Shown one piece after another: positions 1 to 5,308 of a stretch of DNA of 5,308 nucleotides (positions are counted from its first letter, which is position 1; each line of letters opens with the position of its first letter). Origin of the DNA: Brevundimonas sp. GTDB taxonomy: Bacteria > Pseudomonadota > Alphaproteobacteria > Caulobacterales > Caulobacteraceae. The notes beneath the pieces are model-generated. The model made no database searches. It had not been told where the DNA came from and worked only from the letters and a program-made list of their open reading frames with translations. The stretch lies in NCBI GenBank assembly GCA_022712235.1, contig JALAGW010000299.1:1-5308 (forward strand). Reading direction: 5' to 3'. The translations under genes were made by a program, and so were the position numbers.

Positions 1-2
1 AA

Positions 3-3000
3 GCGGCAGCCGCCGCCGACACGCCCGCCAAGGCGGCGAAGCGCAAACGCACGCGCCTGCAGCTGATCGCCTTCGTTTCCGGGATCGTGGTCGCGGCCCT
101 GCTGGCCCTGACCATCGTCCTGGCGGTCGGCGGACGGATGTATCTGGTCTCGGATTCCGGGCGCGAACTGATCACCAGCTTTGTCGCGGGCAAGAAGATC
201 AGCCGCTATGGCCGCATCAACGTCGAGGGCTTGAAGGGCGACCTGTTCGACGACTTCTCTCTGGAGCGCGTCACGGTCACGGACCAGAACGGCGTCTGGC
301 TGGAGGCGACCAATGTCCGCGTGGACTGGTCCTACTGGCCCCTGTTGATGCGCCGCTTCCACGCCAGCGAAATCAGCGCCGACCAGATCCGGGTCATCCG
401 TCGCCCCCTGCTGGAGCCCCGCACCGAGCCGGGCGGCCCCCAGGCCATCACCGTCGACATCGACAAGTTCCGCGCCAACGTCGAACTCATGGAGGACTTC
501 TCCAAGGAGTATGGTCGCTGGACCCTGAGCGGCGACGCCGAAATCCCGCGCAAGGGCGACAAGGTGGTCAACGTCGATGCCTTCAGCCTGAACCGCAAGG
601 GCGACCACCTGCTGCTGAAGGCCGTCATCGGCAAGACGCCCGAGGACCTGCGCGTCAACCTGCGCGCCGGCGAAGCCCAGGGCGGCCCCATCGCCGGGGC
701 GCTGGGCTATTCCCCGGACAAGCCCTTCTCGGCCGTCGCCGTGGTCAACGGCGAGATCGTCGATATCGAGGTCAAGACCGGCGACTTCATCCCCCTGTCG
801 GTCAAGGGGCGCTATGGCGAGGACGGGGCGCGCATCGGCGGCGCCGCCGACTTCTCGGGCTCGGATCTGCTGGCCCCCTTCGTCGAGCGCATCGGCCGCA
901 CCGCCCGCTTCGGCTTCGCCACAACGCCCGACAAGACCCGCGAAGGCTACCAGGGCGTGGCCTGGACCCTGAGCGCCGACAATATCCAGTCCAACGCCCG
1001 CGGCCTTATCCAGCTCAAGGATCGTAACGCGCCCGACGGGATCAATCTGACGATCACCACCCCGTCCCTGACCCGACTGGTCGGTTTCACCCTAGCCGAA
1101 GCCACCACCTACACCGGCGTCTTCAAGGGCGACGCCAAGACCTGGACGCTGCAGGGCTCGGCCAGCCTTCAGAACGCCGACCTAGCCAGCTACCGCGCCG
1201 CCCGCATCTCCGGGCCGCTCGACATCGCCGTGAACAAGGGGCAGTTCGACATCACCACCGACGCCCGCGCGGTCGGCGGCTCGACCGCCGGCATCATCGG
1301 CGCGCTTCTAGGCGCGACGCCGCGCGTCCAGTTGCAGGGTTCGCGCACCACCGACGGCGCCTATGTGCTGAAAAAGATCGACGGGCGCGGCCAGGCCCTG
1401 ACCCTGACCGGCTCGGGCGGGCGCAGCATCACCGGCGGCCTCAGCTTCCGGGGCGAGGCCGACATCACCGACATCTCGCGCATCCGTCCCGGCGCCAAGG
1501 GCGCGTTCAGGGGGCCGATCCAGGCCGGCAAAGCCCGCGGAAACGCTCCGTGGACGCTCAGTTTCGACGGGCGCGGCTCGGGCATGACCATCGGCATGGA
1601 CGAACTGGACCGCCTGCTGGGCCAGACCCCGCGCCTCAAGGCCGCCGGCTCGTGGAACCATGGCGTACTGGCCATCGACAACGGCGAACTGACCGGCGCC
1701 GCCGGGCGCATGGGGGCCAAGGGCCTGATCGAGGGCGGCAAGCTGCGTCTGGCGCTCGACTGGGACGCGCGCGGTCCGTTCGGCGTCGGCCCCGTCGCCA
1801 TCGACGGCGCCATGAGCGGAAACGGCGCCCTGACCGGCACCCTGGCCCAGCCGCGCGCCGACCTGCGCGCCGCCTTCGACAAGGTGTCGGCGGGCGGCCT
1901 GATCCTGACCAACGCTGACCTGATCCTCAGCTTCCGCAAGGGGACCGACGCCTCGGACGGCCGTGTCGTCGTCAATGCGGGCTCGAACTACGGCCCGGCG
2001 CGAGCCTCGGGGAACTTCTTCCTCGGCGGCAAGCAGATCCGCCTGACCGAGGTGGACGTCAACGCCGGCGGCGTGACGGCCCAGGGCGCCGTGGCCCTGT
2101 CCAACAACTACCCCTCCAGCGCCGACCTGACCTTCACCGCGCGCCAGGGCGCCTTCCTCGCATCCGGCGAAGCCAACGGCCGGGTCCGCCTGACCGACGG
2201 CGGCGGCGATCAGAGCGCCGTGCTCGACGTCACCGGCCGCAACGTCCGCCTGGCCGGTTCGACCTGGGTCGTGCGCAACCTGTCGCTGAAAGGCCAGGGC
2301 ACTCTGGACCGCCTGCCCTTCACCCTGTCCGCCGACGTCGGCGGTGCCACCCCGGTCCAGTTCAACGGCTCGGGCGAGTATTCCCGACAAGGCCCCGCCC
2401 AGTCCGTCACCCTGCGCGGCGGCGGTCGCGTGCGCGAGGTCGCCTTCACCACCCGCGCCCCCGCCGTCGTCGCCCTGAACGGCGACGGTCGTGTGGTCCG
2501 CGTCGACCTCGGCGTCGGCGGCGGCGTCCTGACCGGCGAGCTTCGTCAGGACAAGGCGGGCAGCGCCATCCAGGCCGACATGACCAATGTCGAGATGGGC
2601 TCCCTGGCCCCCGACCTGCGCGGTCAGATCACCGGCCGCGTCTCGTTGCAGGGCTCGGGCGACACGCTGAACGGCTCGGCCAACATCGACCTGAAACAGC
2701 TCCGCAGCATCGACGCGCCGCGCGGCCTGGCCGTGGACGGCACGCTGAACGCCGACCTGACCGACAATGTCCTGCGCATCCGCGCCCAGGCCAACGACGG
2801 CACGGCGGTTCAGGCCTCGGCCGACGTCCGCCTGCCGGTCGAGGCCTCGGCCGCGCCGCTCCGTCTGGCGGTGGCCCGCACCCGCGACATGTCCGGCCAG
2901 GTCGCCATCAACGGCCAGATCCAGCCCATCTGGGACCTCTTCCTCGGCGGCGCCCAGTCCCTGTCCGGTCAGGTCGCCGCGCGCGCCACCCTGGCCGGCA

Positions 3001-4202
3001 CCTTGAACGAGCCGCGGCTGAACGGTCGGATGGATCTGACCCAGGGCGCCTTCCGCGACAGCGCCACCGGCCTGCGCCTCGAAAACGTGACCCTGGCCAG
3101 CCGCTTCGACGACACCCAGGCCGTGATCGAGCGCTTCGAGGCGGCTGACGGGCTCAAGGGCACGGTCACGGGCAACGGCAATCTGGGCCTTCGCCAGGGC
3201 TCGGGCTCGACCCTGCGGCTGGAGCTGACCCGCTTCCGCGTCATCGACAACGACATCGCCGAGGCCCGCGCCAACGGCGTGCTGACGGCGGTTCGCGGCG
3301 CCGACGGCAATATCCAGCTCAGCGGCGACCTGAACATCGACAACGCCGAAATCTCGCCCAATCTGCCCGGCTCGAACGGGGTGGTGAAGATGGACGTGGT
3401 CGAGATCAACCGCCCCGGCGGCGATCCGGTCGAGGTCGAAGCCAAGGCGCGCGGTCCCCAGATCGGTCTGAATCTGAACCTGACCGGACGCGAGATCCAT
3501 GTGCGCGGACGTGGCCTGAACGTCGAACTGACGGCCGACGCCCGCGTGCGCGGCACCATCGCCCAGCCCCAGTTGACCGGCACGGCCAACGTCGTGCGCG
3601 GCGACTATGAGTTCGCGGGCAAACGCTTCGTCTTTGACGAAAGCGGCTCGGTCAGCCTGTCCACGGACCCGGCCCGCATCCGCCTGAACCTGCAGGCGGT
3701 GCGTGAAGACCCCACCCTGACGGCGGCCATCAAGGTCACCGGCACGGCGGCCCAGCCCAAGATCGAGCTGACCTCGACGCCCTCCCTGCCCCAGGACGAG
3801 ATCCTGTCACAGGTCCTGTTCGGGCGCTCGGCCTCGCAGCTGTCGGGCTTCGAGGCGGCCCAGCTGGCCTCGGCCGTGGCCTCCCTGGCCGGCGGCGGCG
3901 GCTTCGACGTGATCGGCAACCTGCGCGAACTGGCCGGTCTGGACCGCCTGTCCTTCGGCGGCGAGGCCTCCAGCCTGACCGTCGCCGGCGGCCGCTACAT
4001 CACCGACGACGTCTATCTGGAGGTCATCGGCGGCGGCGAAGGCGGGGCGGCGGTCAATGTCGAATGGCAGGTGCGCCGCAACCTGGCCGTCAGCTCCAAG
4101 TTCGGCGGCGAGGGCGACGCCAGCCTGTCCATCCGCTGGCGCCGCGAAAGCGACCGTCCCGGCGGCGATCGCACCGACCGGCGACGGAACCGCAGCCGCT
4201 AG
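3..4202 (+). CDS. tamB: TamB-family (DUF490) translocation/assembly module protein, 5' partial
   Basis: TamB proteins are anchored in the inner membrane and span the periplasm as a long beta-rich groove. With the Omp85 protein TamA they act in outer-membrane protein assembly and phospholipid transport to the outer membrane (family knowledge). The window shows 1399 codons ending in TAG. The frame is open to the left edge, so the true start lies upstream; the GTG at 87 falls inside the membrane helix and is not a credible start. Numbering from position 3: basic KRKRTR at 13-18, one hydrophobic helix about 19-42, then typical TamB N-terminal motifs GRINVEGLKGDLF (70-82), DQNGVWL (94-100) and an RRP near 133-135. 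The middle is repetitive beta-strand sequence. The TamB C-terminal domain covers roughly 1020-1383, with the signature STPSLPQDEILSQVLFGRS at 1258-1276. The recurrent motif GTxxxPxLxG appears at bases 2997-3026 and 3552-3581, with looser copies at 1836 and 3741. No cysteine occurs. The last 17 residues form an unusual arginine-rich tail. The size is normal for alphaproteobacterial members. Family assignment is firm; TamA partnership is inferred. Confidence 0.95.
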   Translation, partial: AAAAADTPAKAAKRKRTRLQLIAFVSGIVVAALLALTIVLAVGGRMYLVSDSGRELITSFVAGKKISRYGRINVEGLKGDLFDDFSLERVTVTDQNGVWLEATNVRVDWSYWPLLMRRFHASEISADQIRVIRRPLLEPRTEPGGPQAITVDIDKFRANVELMEDFSKEYGRWTLSGDAEIPRKGDKVVNVDAFSLNRKGDHLLLKAVIGKTPEDLRVNLRAGEAQGGPIAGALGYSPDKPFSAVAVVNGEIVDIEVKTGDFIPLSVKGRYGEDGARIGGAADFSGSDLLAPFVERIGRTARFGFATTPDKTREGYQGVAWTLSADNIQSNARGLIQLKDRNAPDGINLTITTPSLTRLVGFTLAEATTYTGVFKGDAKTWTLQGSASLQNADLASYRAARISGPLDIAVNKGQFDITTDARAVGGSTAGIIGALLGATPRVQLQGSRTTDGAYVLKKIDGRGQALTLTGSGGRSITGGLSFRGEADITDISRIRPGAKGAFRGPIQAGKARGNAPWTLSFDGRGSGMTIGMDELDRLLGQTPRLKAAGSWNHGVLAIDNGELTGAAGRMGAKGLIEGGKLRLALDWDARGPFGVGPVAIDGAMSGNGALTGTLAQPRADLRAAFDKVSAGGLILTNADLILSFRKGTDASDGRVVVNAGSNYGPARASGNFFLGGKQIRLTEVDVNAGGVTAQGAVALSNNYPSSADLTFTARQGAFLASGEANGRVRLTDGGGDQSAVLDVTGRNVRLAGSTWVVRNLSLKGQGTLDRLPFTLSADVGGATPVQFNGSGEYSRQGPAQSVTLRGGGRVREVAFTTRAPAVVALNGDGRVVRVDLGVGGGVLTGELRQDKAGSAIQADMTNVEMGSLAPDLRGQITGRVSLQGSGDTLNGSANIDLKQLRSIDAPRGLAVDGTLNADLTDNVLRIRAQANDGTAVQASADVRLPVEASAAPLRLAVARTRDMSGQVAINGQIQPIWDLFLGGAQSLSGQVAARATLAGTLNEPRLNGRMDLTQGAFRDSATGLRLENVTLASRFDDTQAVIERFEAADGLKGTVTGNGNLGLRQGSGSTLRLELTRFRVIDNDIAEARANGVLTAVRGADGNIQLSGDLNIDNAEISPNLPGSNGVVKMDVVEINRPGGDPVEVEAKARGPQIGLNLNLTGREIHVRGRGLNVELTADARVRGTIAQPQLTGTANVVRGDYEFAGKRFVFDESGSVSLSTDPARIRLNLQAVREDPTLTAAIKVTGTAAQPKIELTSTPSLPQDEILSQVLFGRSASQLSGFEAAQLASAVASLAGGGGFDVIGNLRELAGLDRLSFGGEASSLTVAGGRYITDDVYLEVIGGGEGGAAVNVEWQVRRNLAVSSKFGGEGDASLSIRWRRESDRPGGDRTDRRRNRSR

Positions 4203-4209
4203 CTCACCT

Positions 4210-4246
4210 CGTCATCCCGGAAGCGGCGCAGCCGCTATCCGGGACC
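4210..4246 (+). repeat. Intergenic palindromic repeat, copy 1 (hairpin)
   Basis: This copy begins with CGTCATCCCGG (4210-4220) and ends with CCGGGACC (4239-4246). It folds into a strong hairpin: 4216-4227 pairs with 4231-4243, giving 12 base pairs with one bulged A at 4237 and a three-base GCA loop at 4228-4230. It lies eight bases after the tamB stop codon. The same end boxes recur in inverted orientation at 4277-4321, so this is a repeat family rather than a lone stem. I recall similar CGTCATCCCGG palindromes scattered between genes in alphaproteobacteria, but that is memory, not a search result. It could protect the tamB mRNA end or help termination; no T-run follows the stem. Confidence 0.8.
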
Positions 4247-4276
4247 GCCAGGAACACCACAACTTGCGCCTTTAGG

Positions 4277-4321
4277 GGTCCCGGCTCTTCGCTCTCTGCG
4301 AGAGGCTAGGCCGGGATGACG
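4277..4321 (-). repeat. Intergenic palindromic repeat, copy 2, inverted (hairpin)
   Basis: Read on the minus strand, this copy starts with CGTCATCCCGG (4321-4311) and ends with CCGGGACC (4284-4277), the same boxes as copy 1. The outer stem pairs 4280-4285 with 4310-4315 (6 bp). An apical stem pairs 4292-4296 with 4300-4304 (CTCTC/GAGAG) around a GCA loop (minus strand, 4299-4297). Between the stems is a partly unpaired internal loop. The interior is 26 bases, against 18 in copy 1, and its stem sequence is different. It lies ten bases downstream of the stop codon of the arsC-like gene on that gene's strand, mirroring how copy 1 sits behind tamB. Confidence 0.78.
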
Positions 4322-4331
4322 GCAAGAGCGG

Positions 4332-4673
4332 CTATAGAACTTCCAGCACCGCCTCGACCGGGCGTCCGATACGGGCGCCCTTGTCGCTCAGGACGATGGG
4401 TCGTTCCACCAGCACCGGCTCGGCGATCATGGCCGCGCGGATCACGTCGTCGGACGCCCCGCTCTCCAGCAGTTCGCCCGTCTTCGCCTCGCGCTTGCGC
4501 AGCAGACCCGACAGGCCGACGCCCGTCTCCCTGGCCAACCGGTCCAGCGTCGCCGCATCCCAACCCGTCTTCAGATATTCGACCACCACCGGCTGAACGC
4601 CCTTCTCCTGCAGCAACTCCAGCGCCTTGCGCGAGGTCGAGCATTTCGGATTGTGGAAGATGGTGACGGTCAT
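4332..4673 (-). CDS. arsC: ArsC/YfgD-family arsenate reductase (glutaredoxin type)
   Basis: This is a complete 113-residue cytoplasmic protein of the ArsC family with a thioredoxin-like fold. Classical members reduce arsenate to arsenite using a catalytic cysteine, glutathione and glutaredoxin. The N-terminus reads HNPKCSTSRKAL with the nucleophile Cys11, the only cysteine in the protein. Arg59 (in LLRKRE), Arg91 (in ERPIV) and Arg104 (in ARIGRP) match the three active-site arginines of plasmid R773 ArsC (Arg60, Arg94, Arg107). The short length and the ending ARIGRP...VLEVL resemble E. coli YfgD more than the roughly 140-residue plasmid ArsC. The ATG is preceded on the minus strand by CGGA seven bases upstream (4684-4681), a weak Shine-Dalgarno. 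The start also overlaps the upstream gene's stop as TGATG, implying translational coupling. No arsR, arsB/acr3 or arsH gene is visible, so a dedicated arsenic-resistance role is uncertain; it may be a housekeeping YfgD-like reductase. Confidence 0.9.
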   Translation of the reverse strand: MTVTIFHNPKCSTSRKALELLQEKGVQPVVVEYLKTGWDAATLDRLARETGVGLSGLLRKREAKTGELLESGASDDVIRAAMIAEPVLVERPIVLSDKGARIGRPVEAVLEVL

Positions 4674-5212
4674 CAGTAGGTCCGTTTCAGTTTTTCAAGC
4701 ATGCGCCCGCCTCGGAAGGCGGCGACATACATGGCTATAGTCGCGAGATTGACGAGCCACATCAGCGCACGGACGAAGGCGAACTCAAGCTCGATCGACG
4801 AACCGATCTTCAACAGGGCGCCGACCCCGCCCAATACGCCATAGGCCATGAAGGCGAGCATGATCGTCGGGATCACCCAGGTCATGCGCCGCCACTGCGC
4901 TACCGCCAGAACGACATAGACGACAGAGAACACCAATGTGATGGCAAGAGTGAACATAGGCATCATGCCCACGATGGCGTCCTGAATGGCGACTTGCTGA
5001 GCCGTCATGACCTGCCCTTTTTGCTGAGCAGCCAGCACCTGAGCCAGCGCCTCAGTCTTCGGCATAGCCAGCAGGCCGACGAACAATTGCACGACGCCGA
5101 TCCCCAAGGCCACCGCCCCGACTCGCGCCGCCCTCTGCGCCTCGGCCAAGCCGCGCGGAGGCGTGAAGGGATTGGCCGCACGCAGCCACAGTTTCACATT
5201 CTGGTTCATCAT
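4673..5212 (-). CDS. Hypothetical four-helix integral membrane protein
   Basis: I do not recognise this 179-residue protein. Four hydrophobic segments are visible at about 31-49, 86-105, 112-134 and 146-166. Basic residues lie before helix 1 (R27, R30), between helices 2 and 3 (R108, R109) and after helix 4 (RGGR...KLKRTY). By the positive-inside rule both ends are cytoplasmic, with a longer external loop at about 50-78 rich in Gln and Ala. There is no catalytic motif, no cysteine and no cleavable signal peptide. Two adjacent ATG codons open the frame (5212 and 5209). The second has the better spacing from the G-rich ribosome binding site and would give 178 residues. The gene is first in a probable two-gene operon, overlapping the arsC-like gene by one base. 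Its base composition is clearly lower in GC than tamB (sampled lines about 52-55% against 67-77%). The coding call is well supported by the tight overlap and coherent topology; function is unknown. Confidence 0.82.
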   Translation of the reverse strand: MMNQNVKLWLRAANPFTPPRGLAEAQRAARVGAVALGIGVVQLFVGLLAMPKTEALAQVLAAQQKGQVMTAQQVAIQDAIVGMMPMFTLAITLVFSVVYVVLAVAQWRRMTWVIPTIMLAFMAYGVLGGVGALLKIGSSIELEFAFVRALMWLVNLATIAMYVAAFRGGRMLEKLKRTY

Positions 5213-5214
5213 CG

Positions 5215-5220
5215 CCCCCC
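5215..5220 (-). promoter_or_regulatory. G-rich ribosome binding site for the membrane protein
   Basis: Six consecutive G residues on the minus strand lie just upstream of the double ATG. Spacing is two bases to the first ATG (5212-5210) and five bases to the second (5209-5207). Normal Shine-Dalgarno spacing therefore favours the second ATG, although the first gives the longer frame. The motif is not a perfect GGAGG, so strength is uncertain. Confidence 0.4.
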
Positions 5221-5238
5221 GGCTGTCAGACCCTACCT

Positions 5239-5264
5239 CTTAGAGGCAAGCGGCGCCGAGGCAA
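5239..5264 (-). promoter_or_regulatory. Weak promoter candidate for the minus-strand gene pair
   Basis: On the minus strand TTGCCT (5264-5259) is followed after 14 bases by TCTAAG (5244-5239). This loosely resembles the Caulobacter housekeeping sigma-factor consensus (TTGAC-like box, 10-14 base spacer, GCTANA-like box), with about four of six matches in the -10 box. It lies 27-52 bases upstream of the first ATG, a plausible distance. The -10 candidate is inside an 11-base palindrome, CCTCTTAGAGG (5236-5246). This rests on motif resemblance only, in a GC-rich leader where chance matches are possible. Confidence 0.22.
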
Positions 5265-5265
5265 G
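5243..5265 (+). repeat. 8-base direct repeat GAGGCAAG, 15-base period
   Basis: GAGGCAAG occurs at 5243-5250 and again at 5258-5265, start to start 15 bases. The pair lies upstream of the membrane-protein gene and overlaps the weak promoter candidate. Short spaced direct repeats at a promoter can be regulator sites, but two 8-mers in such GC-rich DNA may also be chance. The rest of the leader (5266-5308) is C- and G-rich and shows no gene. Confidence 0.4.
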
Positions 5266-5308
5266 TCGCCCCCGCCCCGCCGCCCCCCGGCGCGCGCCCC
5301 CGTGCAGG

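Larger units (their letters stand above)
4210..4321. terminator. Possible bidirectional transcript-end structure between convergent genes
   Basis: The gap between the tamB stop (4202) and the arsC-like stop (4332) is almost entirely occupied by the two inverted hairpin repeats. Besides the local hairpins, the copies can pair with each other: 4210-4220 with 4311-4321 (11 bp, perfect) and 4239-4246 with 4277-4284 (8 bp, perfect). Each convergent transcript would therefore carry stable stems just after its stop codon. Neither stem is followed by a run of T on its own strand, so this is not a classical intrinsic terminator. The terminator or mRNA-end-stabilising role is inferred from position and stem strength only. 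Confidence 0.35.

Noticed and set aside
87..89. GTG at 87 as the start codon of tamB
   Set aside because: It lies in the middle of the transmembrane helix. The 28 in-frame codons before it encode a basic stretch and the first part of that helix, so the gene begins upstream of the window.
1550..1918. Plus-strand alternative frames within or running out of tamB (1550-1918, 2767-3006, 4057-4275, 4064-4309)
   Set aside because: They have Arg/Pro/Ala-rich composition typical of off-frame GC-rich DNA. The last two merely run across the tamB stop into the repeat region.
1308..3500. A 730-codon open frame on the minus strand, opposite tamB
   Set aside because: Its codons are exactly the reverse complements of tamB codons, so it stays open simply because tamB avoids TTA, CTA and TCA in this GC-rich gene. 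It ends where tamB uses a CTA leucine codon (1308-1310). The translation is low-complexity (Ala, Gly, Gln, Asp, Val rich) with no recognisable domain.
2969..3589. Other minus-strand frames over tamB (also 332-691, 1361-1975, 2210-2452, 3605-3919)
   Set aside because: They are Arg/Pro/Ser-rich shadow translations of a high-GC gene, with no domain signature, and they overlap a confidently identified protein.
4210..4321. The whole inverted-repeat region as a 112-base MITE or miniature transposon
   Set aside because: The 11-base terminal inverted repeats are real, but no target-site duplication is visible in the flanking bases. Each half is itself a complete palindrome, which fits a pair of REP-like units better.
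4306..4666. Frames overlapping the arsC-like gene (minus 4306-4644; plus 4316-4666 and 4381-4596)
   Set aside because: The 4332-4673 frame carries the complete ArsC active site and the expected length; the others are its shadows.
5266..5308. C-rich end of the window as a G-quadruplex or regulatory element
   Set aside because: The minus strand has several G-runs, but the region is cut off by the window edge and such tracts are common in DNA this GC-rich. The evidence is too thin to call it.

Overview
The window looks like a core-genome segment of a GC-rich alphaproteobacterium, most plausibly of the Caulobacterales (Caulobacter/Brevundimonas-like). That placement is inferred from three things: the very high GC of the main gene, the style of its TamB protein, and a CGTCATCCCGG-type intergenic palindrome of a kind I recall from alphaproteobacterial genomes. 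It was not tested by any search.

Layout. (1) Positions 3-4202, plus strand: one very large gene fills about 80% of the window. It encodes a TamB-family (DUF490) envelope protein. The 5' end lies outside the window, because the reading frame is open to the left edge and a basic stretch plus the membrane anchor are encoded upstream of the first in-frame start codon. (2) Positions 4203-4331: a 129-base convergent intergenic gap. It holds two copies of a hairpin-forming repeat in opposite orientation and no gene. (3) Positions 4332-4673, minus strand: a short, complete ArsC/YfgD-type arsenate reductase family protein with all recognised catalytic residues. (4) Positions 4673-5212, minus strand: a small four-helix membrane protein of unknown function. 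It lies directly upstream of the arsC-like gene and overlaps it by one base (TGATG), so the two probably form a translationally coupled operon. (5) Positions 5213-5308: a GC-rich leader with a purine-rich ribosome binding site, a short direct repeat and a weak promoter candidate.

How the genes relate. The TamB-like protein should span the periplasm from an inner-membrane anchor and work with an Omp85/TamA-type outer-membrane partner. That partner would be expected upstream, but it is not in the window. The minus-strand pair is transcribed toward tamB and ends at the repeat pair, which may serve as a shared transcript-end structure. No functional link between tamB and the minus-strand pair is evident.

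I found no defence system, mobile element with a transposase, CRISPR array, or tRNA/rRNA gene. The most interesting item is the inverted repeat pair, whose two copies keep the same outer boxes and GCA loop while changing both sides of the inner stem. The remaining observations are modest.
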